A stretch of 64,000 nucleotides of DNA from Chthoniobacteraceae bacterium (GTDB taxonomy: Bacteria; Verrucomicrobiota; Verrucomicrobiia; Chthoniobacterales; Chthoniobacteraceae). The stretch is from assembly GCA_947471505.1 (NCBI GenBank), contig CANIWM010000020.1, positions 1-64,000 on the forward strand. Direction: 5' to 3'. This document shows, piece by piece, positions 41,482 to 49,737 of this stretch (its first letter is position 1; each line of letters begins with the position of its first letter). Below the pieces are notes generated by a model. It did not search any database. It was not told the DNA's origin and worked only from the letters and a program-made list of their open reading frames with translations. Position numbers and translations under genes: made by a program.

Positions 41482-41871
41482 CTCCCCCTGTATTTATCAG
41501 GGTTTAAGGGTGTTTAGATTCACCTAGATAGCGAGTGTAAGCTGGGAGGAGAGAAAAGCCGTTCCGACCCGGCAGCGCGGGAGCACTGGACTTGGGCGAG
41601 GTTCGTGATTACCTCTTGATGCACCGCAGGTTCGAAGGACACAGCGGGCGTAAATCTAGGGCCAGGGTTCCGACGTTTTGGCAGAGTTTTGAACTGATGT
41701 TTATGTCGGAATTCGATGGGGCAATGATTCGAATAATTACCGCGCTTTTGCTGTGGAAAAGCGAGCTGTCGCGTTTGGAGGTTCTGAAAATGCGGCTGTT
41801 CTGAAAATGCGGCTTGCAAGCGAGCGAAGCGTGTTCATGTTCCGCCTCTTTTTTCATAAGCCAAAGAAGAC
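41482..41871. other. gene-free stretch after tRNA-Phe with a 17-bp tandem duplication
   Basis: No convincing gene is seen; short frames such as 41592-41804 have no recognisable product or clear ribosome-binding site. GTTCTGAAAATGCGGCT is duplicated head to tail (41781-41797 and 41798-41814). Base composition is lower in GC than the neighbours. Its position behind a tRNA gene would suit an old integration scar, but no integrase or duplicated tRNA end is visible. The last bases hold the start region of argF. Confidence 0.4.
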
Positions 41872-42816
41872 ATGAAGCACCTGCTTTCCATTGAATCGTT
41901 ATCTCGGGACGAAATCCTCGCCATCCTAGACCTTGCCCATGTGATGAAGACCACGCGCGGTTGCCATGAGAAACATCCGCTCCGGCATCAGTGTTGGGCG
42001 CTGATGTTTTCGAAGTCTTCGACGCGCACTCGGGTATCGTTTGAGGTCGGTATCCGCGAACTTGGCGGCGATGTGTTCTTTCTCGCTGCCGACGATATTC
42101 AGCTTGGGCGCGGCGAGCCTATCGAGGACACGGCGCGTGTGATGGGGCGGATGTGCCACGGTGCTGTCATCCGCACATTTGCGCAGCAGGACGTGGAGAC
42201 GTTTGCGCGCTACAGCGGCATCGCGACGGTGAACGCGCTGACGGACGGGGAGCATCCGTGCCAGATTTTGGCGGACCTTTATACCGTCACTGAAGCGTGC
42301 GGAGGATATGCGGGGAAGGTAGTCACTTTCATCGGCGATGGCGCATGCAATGTGCCACTCTCGTGGGTGTGGGCAGCGAGCAAGCTGGACTTTGAGCTGC
42401 GGATCGCTGCGCCCCGGCAATACCAGCCAGACCCAGCGGTGGTGGCGCGTGCTTTCCCCTCGGGGATGGGCGGTCCTGGCACTTATGAGAATGCGAAGGG
42501 CGGGCGGCTCGTCATCACCGACGACCTTGATGGAGCGTGCCGCAATGCCGATGTTCTCTACACGGATGTGTGGGTCAGTATGGGCAAGGAAAAGGAGGCG
42601 GAATACCGCAAGGCGCAGCTCGCGAAGTATCAAATCAATGAACACGCGGTGCAACTTGCGAAGCCCGGCACGCTCGTCATGCACTGTCTCCCGGCGTATC
42701 GAGGGTTGGAGATTACGGCGTCCATTTTCGACGCCCACGCGGATACGATATTCACGCAAGCCGAGAACCGTCTGCACGCGCAGAAGGCGATTCTGACGAT
42801 GCTCGCGGCGGGCTAG
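41872..42816 (+). CDS. argF: ornithine carbamoyltransferase
   Basis: The 314-residue enzyme transfers the carbamoyl group from carbamoyl phosphate to ornithine, giving citrulline for arginine synthesis. Carbamoyl-phosphate site residues STRTR are at 50-54 and HPCQ at 128-131. The ornithine side has DVWVSMG and the HCLPA loop with its Cys. The sequence is typical of the anabolic branch. Its stop shares the palindrome CTAG with the stop of the convergent flavoprotein gene. No other arg gene is adjacent. Confidence 0.94.
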   Translation: MKHLLSIESLSRDEILAILDLAHVMKTTRGCHEKHPLRHQCWALMFSKSSTRTRVSFEVGIRELGGDVFFLAADDIQLGRGEPIEDTARVMGRMCHGAVIRTFAQQDVETFARYSGIATVNALTDGEHPCQILADLYTVTEACGGYAGKVVTFIGDGACNVPLSWVWAASKLDFELRIAAPRQYQPDPAVVARAFPSGMGGPGTYENAKGGRLVITDDLDGACRNADVLYTDVWVSMGKEKEAEYRKAQLAKYQINEHAVQLAKPGTLVMHCLPAYRGLEITASIFDAHADTIFTQAENRLHAQKAILTMLAAG

Positions 42817-44066
42817 GACTGCCAGCCGTAGGGCAGCTCGGCGGGCAACTCGGCGAACTCCCGCATCGCGCGGTGGAGGTCGGTGAAATCCAGCTCGAAG
42901 AGATCGCCGATGAGGCAGTCCGTGAGGCGACCGCGCTGTGTGGGGTGGGCCTTGATCATTTTGCCAAATGAGAACCCATCGTCGTAGAATGCATAGACGA
43001 GCTTGCGCATGTTCTCGATGCCCCGGCAGAGCGTCGCGCCGTAGCTATCGAAGCGCGCGGCGCTCGTATCACCTGCGGTGAGCGCGGCGTCGATGGCGTC
43101 GGCTGCGAGTTCTCCGCTTTTGAGCGCGAGGAAGACGCCGCTGGAAAACACGGGATCGAGAAATGCGAACGCGTCTCCTGCCAGCACGAGGCCATCGCCA
43201 GCGGGGTGCTTCGAGCGGTAGCTGAACTCCGCTGTGACCCAGTATTCGCCAAATTGCGTGCCTTCCGCGAGGTGCTCTTTGATCCACGCGTTGCGCTCGA
43301 TTTCACGCGCGAGGATTTGCGCTGGGTCTTTGCTGTCGCTGAAAAGGTAGTCTTTCTCCGCGACGACGCCGACGCTGAGGATGTCGTCTTTGAGCGGGAT
43401 GTACCAGAACCACCCTCGCCCTTCCACGTAGGCAACGGTCGTGTTCCCCGCGTCGATGCCGGGGTCTCGTTTTGCACCGCGCCAGTAGCTCCAGACGGCG
43501 ATCTTATTGAGCGCCGGGTCTTTGGAGAACCAGCCGTCGCGCCCCTTCGCCACACGGTCGCGGCCCGAGCAATCCAGCGTCACCGGCGCGTGGACGTGAA
43601 AGGTCACGCCGTCCGGCCCTGTCGCTTCCACGCCGATAGTGCGGCCTGTATCGTCCGAGAGAATGCGTTGCACGGGCGTCTGCTCGCGCACTTCGGCCCC
43701 TTTGCTGCGAGCGTTATCGAGCATCATCTGGTCGAACTCCGAGCGTTCGATCTGCCACGTCACCGCGCTCGGGTGGTCGTAGTGCTGGAAGAAATAGAAT
43801 GGCTGCGACTGACGCCCATCCTGAGTGACGAATTGGACGCTGTATTTCTTCGTGAAGGCCCGCCGCTCCATCTCATCCACGAGCCCTAGACGGCTCAGTG
43901 TGAACCAGCAGTAGGGCATCAGCGATTCGCCGATGTGATAGCGGGGGAATTTCGCCTTTTCCAAGATGAGAACGCGCCGCCCTTTCTCCGCGAGAAGCGC
44001 TCCAGTAGTGGTTCCAGCGGGACCAGCGCCGATGATGATAACGTCGTAGTGCGATGAAGCAGACAT
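42813..44066 (-). CDS. FAD-dependent halogenase-like oxidoreductase
   Basis: The 417-residue flavoprotein has the FAD motif IIIGAGPAGTTTG at residues 10-22 and FPRYHIGESL at 40-49. Both signatures of flavin-dependent halogenases are present: WFWYIP (WxWxIP) at 219-224 and FLDPVFSSG (FxxPxxSxG type) at 302-310. Lys73 or Lys74 in FTKKYSVQF lies where variant-B halogenases have the catalytic lysine. The same family also contains geranylgeranyl-reductase-like and monooxygenase-like enzymes, so halogenation is possible but unproven. No polyketide, peptide-synthetase or carrier-protein gene is nearby, so any substrate would be free rather than carrier-bound, or made elsewhere. Confidence 0.75.
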   Translation of the reverse strand: MSASSHYDVIIIGAGPAGTTTGALLAEKGRRVLILEKAKFPRYHIGESLMPYCWFTLSRLGLVDEMERRAFTKKYSVQFVTQDGRQSQPFYFFQHYDHPSAVTWQIERSEFDQMMLDNARSKGAEVREQTPVQRILSDDTGRTIGVEATGPDGVTFHVHAPVTLDCSGRDRVAKGRDGWFSKDPALNKIAVWSYWRGAKRDPGIDAGNTTVAYVEGRGWFWYIPLKDDILSVGVVAEKDYLFSDSKDPAQILAREIERNAWIKEHLAEGTQFGEYWVTAEFSYRSKHPAGDGLVLAGDAFAFLDPVFSSGVFLALKSGELAADAIDAALTAGDTSAARFDSYGATLCRGIENMRKLVYAFYDDGFSFGKMIKAHPTQRGRLTDCLIGDLFELDFTDLHRAMREFAELPAELPYGWQS

Positions 44067-44221
44067 AGCGGGAGTATTACGTGTGCGTAGGATATTGCAA
44101 CTGTCGAGATGGCGGAATTTTGGGTGGGAGCGGTGGTGCGATACCGGGAATCTCGACTCACCAGGTATGCGGCTACATGGAACGCAACGGCTGAACCGAT
44201 TATGGTCCGCATTTTAAAGCC

Positions 44222-44255
44222 AAAAGGCGGAGCGGCTTTCTCAGCTCGCTCCGCC
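44222..44255 (-). terminator. terminator of the four-gene secreted-protein operon
   Basis: GGCGGAGC (44226-44233) pairs with GCTCCGCC (44248-44255) and is followed on the minus strand by TTTTGGCTTTAAAA. It lies 198 bp after the stop at 44453 but only 43 bp after the stop of the shifted frame at 44298, supporting the longer reading of the last gene. Confidence 0.75.
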
Positions 44256-44297
44256 CCAACCCTACAGTTTAAAGTCTGCTAGAGGAATCGAGGTGGC

Positions 44298-44505
44298 CTA
44301 GTTCTTAGGCTCGGCTTTATCCTCGTCGGTTTTCCCCTTCTTTTTTCCTTTTCCTTTTGTTGGTTCGCCTGCCGGTTCTGCCGGTTGAGGAGTTGGAGGC
44401 GCTTCCTTTCGGATGTCCGGACTTTTTCGAACTGCTTTATCGACTTCGGGTTTCAGGACTGGCGGCTTTTTTCCACCCGTTTTGGCTCCACTAGTGGCAA
44501 GGGGG
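44298..44505 (-). pseudogene. shifted-frame C-terminal continuation of the DUF6600 gene
   Basis: In the frame one base away from the DUF6600 ORF, codons stay open past its stop to a TAG at 44298-44300. They encode TGGKKPPVLKPEVDKAVRKS, then APPTPQPAEPAGEPTKGKGK and a GKTDEDKAEPKN end. The Lys/Pro/Glu composition equals that of the main protein. A shift at the homopolymers AAAAA and CCCCC near 44502-44512 would join the two. It may be a sequencing error, a recent mutation, or a frameshifting site. Confidence 0.55.
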
Positions 44506-45955
44506 CTTTTTCGCGTTTCGTATCGATGTTCTTCTCGGGTTCACGCGGAGGTGTGTCTCTCCCCGGAAGGACTTTTTCGCGCTGCTTGGTCTCTGTGCGC
44601 ACCGGGGTATCATTGTTTTTACTCTTCTTGGAAGGCACGACGAGCGGCGTCTTTTCTTTCTCGATGGCGGGCGCTGCTGGCCTCGCTTCTTCCGGAGTAA
44701 CTGGTCGCGCAACCACCGCTGGCTTGGGCTTCGGCGGAGCGTCAGCCTTCGGTTCGGCCTTGGGTTCCTCTTTCTTCGGTGCTTTGCCTTTCGGCATCTT
44801 TGCATCGGGGACTGGCTTCTCATCCTTCGGAGTTGCTTCTTTCGCAACCTCTGGAGCTTTCGGAACGGGCGTCGCAATGGCCTTGGGTTCCTCTTTCTTT
44901 GGAGTCTTGCCTTTAGGCATTTTTCCATCAGGGACGGGGTTTTCATCCTTCGCAGGTGCTTCTTTCGCGACTACTGGAGCTTTGGGCACCGGCGTTGCAA
45001 CCGGTTTGGTGTCTTCTTTTACGGGCGCGGCGGTAGGCTCTTGCTTGGGCGGCGCTGGTTCCTCTTTGATCTTCGTCCGCAGCTTCGCGACTTCCTCGGT
45101 TGTCCCGGCGTCTTTCCAGCCGTGATTTACTTCTGCTTTTTCCACTTTCGCCACGACTTTGCGTGGAGCTTTTGCCGGCGTGGTGTCGAATGCGGGTGCT
45201 GCGATTCTGACGGAGTCGCCCTTTACGACGGTGCGTAGCTGGTCGGCTTTCATCGTACGCGGGTCGCCTTCGAAATCCTCTCGCCGGTCGAGCTTGAGCT
45301 TCCGGATGGGCACTGCGCTCTCGCGGGAGATCACGTCGTACTGCGGGCCGTTGTTGATCACCGTGTTGTTTACGTAGGTGATGTTCGTGATGTTTGTCGT
45401 CCGATTGATAATCGTGATGTTTTGCTGCGGCGCGATGATGACTCGGCTCAGTCGGCGCGATCCGAAGTCACGCACGTCCACGAAGCTGTAGTTCGTCGGC
45501 CCGATGTCGAAGTCCGCATCTACCCTTACGTTAAAGCCGATGGAGCGCGTGAACGTCGCCTCCGGTGGGAGCGGGGCCCAGCCGACGTGCCGCTCGCTTC
45601 TTCTCCACGAAACCCACGCGGGCCCCCATTCGGTCCCTGGGACCCAGACCCAGCCGATGCGGTCCACGCGTGCCCAGCGACCGTAGTGATAGACGGCCCA
45701 AGAGTAGGGTTCGTCGGAATCCCACGTCCACCCGGCATCGGTATAAAGCCAGCGGCCATCGCGATAGGGCCGCCAGTCGCGGTCCACGTCGCGCGGTTGC
45801 CAGCAGTAGCCGTAATCGCCGACTTCACGCCAGTCGCCGTGCGCCTCAAGATTGTCGTGGAAGAAATCCACGGAGAGTTGCACTGCGCCTTGTGCGGAAG
45901 GAATGGCGGAACTCGCGAAGAGCGTCGCCGCGAGGATGGAGTAGAATTGTTTCAT
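44453..45955 (-). CDS. secreted DUF6600 protein with Lys/Pro/Glu repeats
   Basis: This 500-residue protein (as read) has a signal peptide (residues 1-23, SAQGA) and a Trp-rich DUF6600 domain at about 25-125 (YGYCWQP, WRPYRDGRW, AVYHYGRWARVDRIGWVWVPG, GPAWVSWRR). An Asn/Thr region follows (QNITIINRTTNITNITYVNN), then two copies of a 40-residue repeat with KPVATPVPKAPVVAKEAPAK and GKMPKGKTPKKEEPKA, and a Lys/Arg/Glu tail. The start at 45955 begins the signal peptide and is 16 bp after the previous stop. The native C-terminus probably lies in another frame, ending at 44298. Likely an envelope structural protein; function unknown. Confidence 0.75.
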   Translation of the reverse strand: MKQFYSILAATLFASSAIPSAQGAVQLSVDFFHDNLEAHGDWREVGDYGYCWQPRDVDRDWRPYRDGRWLYTDAGWTWDSDEPYSWAVYHYGRWARVDRIGWVWVPGTEWGPAWVSWRRSERHVGWAPLPPEATFTRSIGFNVRVDADFDIGPTNYSFVDVRDFGSRRLSRVIIAPQQNITIINRTTNITNITYVNNTVINNGPQYDVISRESAVPIRKLKLDRREDFEGDPRTMKADQLRTVVKGDSVRIAAPAFDTTPAKAPRKVVAKVEKAEVNHGWKDAGTTEEVAKLRTKIKEEPAPPKQEPTAAPVKEDTKPVATPVPKAPVVAKEAPAKDENPVPDGKMPKGKTPKKEEPKAIATPVPKAPEVAKEATPKDEKPVPDAKMPKGKAPKKEEPKAEPKADAPPKPKPAVVARPVTPEEARPAAPAIEKEKTPLVVPSKKSKNNDTPVRTETKQREKVLPGRDTPPREPEKNIDTKREKAPLPLVEPKRVEKSRQS

Positions 45956-45971
45956 TGGAATCCAGACGCAC

Positions 45972-46157
45972 TCAGTAGGAGTGCGTCGTTTCTGTGTGTG
46001 TGGTAACGCCGGGGTGCCGGGTTGTTGTCGTTTCTTCGGTCGTCGTCGTGCGTGTCGTCGCAGGCGCGGGGGCGATGTAGGTTTCGTCCGTCGTCTCACA
46101 TCCGGAGAAGGATATTACGGCGGTGACTGCGAGGCAGGATAGGATGATTGTTTTCAT
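45972..46157 (-). CDS. small Thr-rich lipoprotein
   Basis: This 61-residue protein has a lipobox ISFSGC with Cys at residue 20. The mature part is Thr-rich (TTRTTTTEETTTT, VTTHTETTHSY). It lies 22 bp after the preceding lipoprotein gene and 16 bp before the DUF6600 gene. No function is recognisable. The poly-Thr run resembles the start of the mature part of the protein at 46471. Confidence 0.7.
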   Translation of the reverse strand: MKTIILSCLAVTAVISFSGCETTDETYIAPAPATTRTTTTEETTTTRHPGVTTHTETTHSY

Positions 46158-46179
46158 AGGTATGATGGTTGTTTTGTGG

Positions 46180-46437
46180 CTATTTCGCGGGTGGCGGCGG
46201 AACGGGCGCGGGCGGGTTGATGATAGTGGTGTTGTTTTCCACTTTCTTGGTCTCCTTCGCCGGTGGGTTGATGATCGTAGTGTTGTTCTCCACTTTCTTT
46301 TCCTCCTTTGCAGGCGGGGCGATGATTGTTGTGTTCTTCTCGACGACCTTTTCGGGTGCAGGCGCCGTCGTGCGCAGATCGCATGCGGCGAGGAAAAATA
46401 CCGAGCTGAGTGTGATGAGGATTGGTTTCATATTCAT
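46180..46437 (-). CDS. small lipoprotein with three NTTIINPPA-type repeats
   Basis: This 85-residue protein has a lipobox FFLAAC with Cys near residue 19. The mature part contains three repeats of about 17 residues: EKNTTIIAPPAKEEKK, ENNTTIINPPAKETKK and ENNTTIINPPAP, ending in Pro/Lys. The Asn/Thr/Ile core also occurs in the DUF6600 protein of the same operon (QNITIIN, NNTVINN). An ATG two codons downstream (46431) is an alternative start. Possibly a self-assembling or partner-binding strand; unproven. Confidence 0.7.
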   Translation of the reverse strand: MNMKPILITLSSVFFLAACDLRTTAPAPEKVVEKNTTIIAPPAKEEKKVENNTTIINPPAKETKKVENNTTIINPPAPVPPPPAK

Positions 46438-46470
46438 GATGAGTTTTCGGTGCTTCGTTCGGTCGCGGCG

Positions 46471-47100
46471 CTATTTGACGACTGCGGTGCGCACGATGAC
46501 TTTGGTGGCGATCATCTTGTCGCCGTCTTTCGTGTAATGAATGGTCACGGGCAGTCCGGATTTCACCGTCTCGACGGAGACTGGCTCACCCGCCTCATTC
46601 ACGTAGGTGGTTTTCTTCGTGTAGGTGTAGCGAACCGGCGATGTCGCTGTTTCCGAGCGGACGACGATTGTGTCTCCGCCGAATTCGCTAATCGTTCCGG
46701 CGTTCGTGGTCGTCGTGGTGGTCGTGATCTTCTTCGTCTCGACCTCGGGCACGTTGGCCGGGGCTGCGTTTCTCACGATGACTTTTGTCGCGACCATCCG
46801 GTCGCCGTCCTTTGTGTAGTAAACGGTTACGGGAAGTCCCGACTTCACGGTCTGGATCGAAACAGCCTTGCCCGATTCGTCCACGTAAGTGGTCGTCTTG
46901 CTGTAGCTGTAACGAATGGGCGTGGGCGACGTCTCGGAACGAACGATAATCGTATCGGCTCCGAATTCGCTGATGGTTCCCGCGGTCGTCGTCGTGGTCG
47001 TTTCCTTCACGACGGTCTCCGCAAGAGCGATGTTGTTGGTGGTGGTGAACGCAAGGCCGAGAATGGCTGCGCTGGCGAGTGTGAGAATGTTGTTTTTCAT
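46471..47100 (-). CDS. secreted protein with a tandemly duplicated domain
   Basis: This 209-residue protein has a signal peptide (residues 1-27, NNIALA-ET) and two almost identical domains of about 90 residues (roughly 28-117 and 123-209). Each begins with a Thr run and has AGTISEFGADTIIVRSE, RYSYSKTTTYVDESG and GLPVTVYYTKDGDRMVATKV. The fold looks like a small beta barrel similar to the DUF5666-like protein at 11369. First gene of the four-gene operon. The start at 47100 begins the signal peptide. Confidence 0.7.
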   Translation of the reverse strand: MKNNILTLASAAILGLAFTTTNNIALAETVVKETTTTTTAGTISEFGADTIIVRSETSPTPIRYSYSKTTTYVDESGKAVSIQTVKSGLPVTVYYTKDGDRMVATKVIVRNAAPANVPEVETKKITTTTTTTNAGTISEFGGDTIVVRSETATSPVRYTYTKKTTYVNEAGEPVSVETVKSGLPVTIHYTKDGDKMIATKVIVRTAVVK

Positions 47101-47268
47101 ATTCACAGATGAATCGCGGCAGCGCACGCGCTGGCCGTATCGATTACTGAATATTTTTTGCGCTGCGGCTGGGCGCGGCGTTTTCTTTTCTCCGCCGATG
47201 GGCACTGTTGTCCGTCTTCGTACGCATCCCCAGCACGATACCCCTGAGCGGCTGGCTGCGAGTATCCG

Positions 47269-48426
47269 CTACAGTTCTGCCGGAGGCGCGGCGAAGGTGT
47301 TCAAATACCAATCTACCAACTCGCGCCCGCAGAAGAACCACAGCAGCGCGCCGAGGGCGAGATAGGGGCCGAAGGGGATTTTTGCGGACCACTCTTTCTT
47401 GCCGATGAGCTTTGGCACTCCACCGATGAGTGCGCCGATGACGGATGCCGCCATGATGGTAAAAAGGACGGCTTGCCAGCCGAGGAATGCGCCGATGCAG
47501 GCGATGAACTTTACATCGCCAAAGCCCATCGCGATGCGGCGAAACTCAATCTTCGTCAGCGTGCCGGAGAACTCTTTCGCTTCGTTGAGGTCGTGCTCTT
47601 TACCAGCGAGCGTGAGCTTTTCGTAGAGGCTGCGCACTTCGCAGGGGCCGCTCGTTTCGCCCTCGAACTCGATGCGCTCGCACTGCATCACGAGCGTATC
47701 CTTTTCGCTGCCGAACAGCTCGTCCCACCAATAGTCGGTGCCGTCTGCGGTGAACCTCGCGCGCTCGCCTTCGAGCTTCCAGATAAAGGGGACGGGCTTT
47801 TCAAAGACGAGCTTCCTGCGGCCAAACGCCAGCTTCCCCAGCCAGGAGACGAGCCACAGCAGCGCGAAGCCGCCCGCCGCACCGACTGCCGACCACGCCA
47901 GCGAGCGGATGTTCTCCTGCACGCCAAACGTCGTCTCGCCGTGCATCCACGGCAGCCCGGCGCTGAACACGAGCCCCACGATGGTGCCGCCGATGGTCAC
48001 GCCGTCGGGGATGATGTAATGCTCGAAGTCAATGAACGTCGCCACGATGAGCAGCGAGGCGAAGGTGAACATCGGGAAGAGCAAAATCCAGTTGCCGGGG
48101 AATTGCGTGCCAGAGCGGTAGGCGAGCTGCCCCCACACGGCGAGGAACATGAGCGCCGTGAGCAATTCCACACCGAAATAGCGGAAGGGAATCGGGGCTT
48201 TGCAGTTCTTGCATTTGCCGCGCTGGACGAGCCAGGTGATGAGCGGGAGGTTCGAGGTCCACGGGATTTGGTATTTGCAGAGCGGGCAGAACGAGCGCTT
48301 CGGCTCATCCACCGACATATCGAGCGGGAGCCGATAAATGCAGACGTTCAGGAAGGAGCCGACGCACGCCCCGAGGAGGAAGGCGAACGTGGCAAATAGG
48401 ATTTCGTAGATGGTTTGGGCTGGCAC
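47269..48426 (-). CDS. prepilin peptidase (type IV leader peptidase)
   Basis: The 385-residue membrane protease has eight or so helices. It shows the N-terminal GACVGSFLNVCIYRLP block, two zinc-type Cys pairs (CPLC and CKNC), the first catalytic Asp in FIDFEHYIIPD and the second in GFGDVKF. It cleaves type IV pilin-like leaders and may N-methylate them. It is longer than usual because of a soluble insertion of about 110 residues (FGRRKLVFEKP to SGTLTKIEF) before the GFGD motif. No pilin or secretion genes are adjacent, so it is an orphan locus. Confidence 0.9.
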   Translation of the reverse strand: MPAQTIYEILFATFAFLLGACVGSFLNVCIYRLPLDMSVDEPKRSFCPLCKYQIPWTSNLPLITWLVQRGKCKNCKAPIPFRYFGVELLTALMFLAVWGQLAYRSGTQFPGNWILLFPMFTFASLLIVATFIDFEHYIIPDGVTIGGTIVGLVFSAGLPWMHGETTFGVQENIRSLAWSAVGAAGGFALLWLVSWLGKLAFGRRKLVFEKPVPFIWKLEGERARFTADGTDYWWDELFGSEKDTLVMQCERIEFEGETSGPCEVRSLYEKLTLAGKEHDLNEAKEFSGTLTKIEFRRIAMGFGDVKFIACIGAFLGWQAVLFTIMAASVIGALIGGVPKLIGKKEWSAKIPFGPYLALGALLWFFCGRELVDWYLNTFAAPPAEL

Positions 48427-48514
48427 TGTGGTGGAGTGAAAGCAGCCTCGGTGCCGTGGTCAATGCTGCTGCCGCATTTGACTTCCCTCGTTCCGCCGCC
48501 ACGATGCGCGCCCG

Positions 48515-49687
48515 ATGGCACTGCCGATCAAATACAGCTTCAAAAACGTGACCGTGCGCTGGCGCTCCACGGTGGCGACCATTGTGGGTGTGGGCCTCAC
48601 CATCCTCGTCTATGTCGGCCTGCAAATGATGGCGGCGGCTATCGAGGCCTCCGGGGGAAATACGGGCGACCCTCGTAATTTGCTCGTCGTCCGGCGCGGT
48701 GCGGACTCCGAGTCTTCCTCGCAAGTCACGCGGGAAGACTTCGCCACCTTCCAGTATGCCGAGGAAATCGCGCGTGATGCTGGGGGCAAAGCGCTCATCT
48801 CCGCCGACACGCTCGTGGTCGTCTATCTCCCGCGCAATGGCGGAGAGAAAGCGGCGGGCGGGGCCAACGTCATCTTTCGCGGCATCTCGCCGAATGGCCC
48901 AGCCCTTCGCCCGCAGGTGAAGCTCACCACGGGCCGCATGTTCGAGGGCGGCAAACGCGAGATGATCGTGAGCCAGAAGCTCGCCGCGCGCTTTGACAAT
49001 ATGGCCGTCGGCGCGACGGTGAAGATCGGCGTCCGCGAGCTGAAGGTCGTCGGGCAGTTCGACGCGGGCGGCAGCGCGTTCGACTCCGAGGCTTGGCTGG
49101 ATGCCGATGAAGCGCGTGCGATCTTCAGCCGCGACAACTATTGCAGCGTCCTCATTCGCCCGACCGACGAGGCTGCGGGGAAGAAGCTCACCGAGCGACT
49201 GGAGGGCGACAAGCGGCTCGCCATCCGCGTCGTCTCCGAGGTGAAATACTACGCCGAGCAGACAAAGACCGCCGGGCCGATTCGCTTTGCCGCTAATTGG
49301 CTGGCAGGCGCGATGTCCATCGGCGCAGGGCTCGCCGCGATGAATACGATGTATGCCAGCGTCGGCGCGCGGACGCGGGAAATTGGGACGCTGCGCGTGC
49401 TCGGGTTCCGCCGCCGCACGGTCGTCACTGCCATCCTCATCGAGGGCGCATTCCTCGCCAGCATCGGCGGGCTTTTTGGCTGTGGGCTGGCGTTTTTCCT
49501 GAACGGGCACCGCGCGGGGACGTTTAATTTCCAGACGTTCGGCGAGACGGTCTTCGAGCTAAAGTTGACGCCCGACATCGTAGTTCAGGCGCTCGTTTTC
49601 TCCGCCGTCGTCGGCGTCATCGGCAGTCTCCTCCCCGCCCTGCGCGCCGCGCGGATGCCGGTGATTGCCGCGCTGAAAGAGGCGTGA
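48515..49687 (+). CDS. ABC transporter permease, MacB/FtsX type
   Basis: The 390-residue protein has one N-terminal helix (about residues 18-41), a large periplasmic domain (45-270) and three C-terminal helices with LGFRRRTVVTAILIEGAFLASIGGLFGCGLAF and VVQALVFSAVVGVIGSLLPALRAARMPVIAALKEA. This is the MacB/LolC-type topology, in which the periplasmic domain couples ATP use to work on lipoproteins or exported substrates. No cognate ATPase or adaptor gene is adjacent, so its partner is encoded elsewhere. Confidence 0.88.
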   Translation: MALPIKYSFKNVTVRWRSTVATIVGVGLTILVYVGLQMMAAAIEASGGNTGDPRNLLVVRRGADSESSSQVTREDFATFQYAEEIARDAGGKALISADTLVVVYLPRNGGEKAAGGANVIFRGISPNGPALRPQVKLTTGRMFEGGKREMIVSQKLAARFDNMAVGATVKIGVRELKVVGQFDAGGSAFDSEAWLDADEARAIFSRDNYCSVLIRPTDEAAGKKLTERLEGDKRLAIRVVSEVKYYAEQTKTAGPIRFAANWLAGAMSIGAGLAAMNTMYASVGARTREIGTLRVLGFRRRTVVTAILIEGAFLASIGGLFGCGLAFFLNGHRAGTFNFQTFGETVFELKLTPDIVVQALVFSAVVGVIGSLLPALRAARMPVIAALKEA

Positions 49688-49737
49688 GGCTCAATTTGCC
49701 GTGACATCTCCGCGCGGGCCGTCGAAGGAATCAACCC

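Noticed and set aside
41592-41804. 70-residue + strand frame after tRNA-Phe
   Set aside because: No clear ribosome-binding site, no recognisable family, and it lies in a stretch with no other coding signal.
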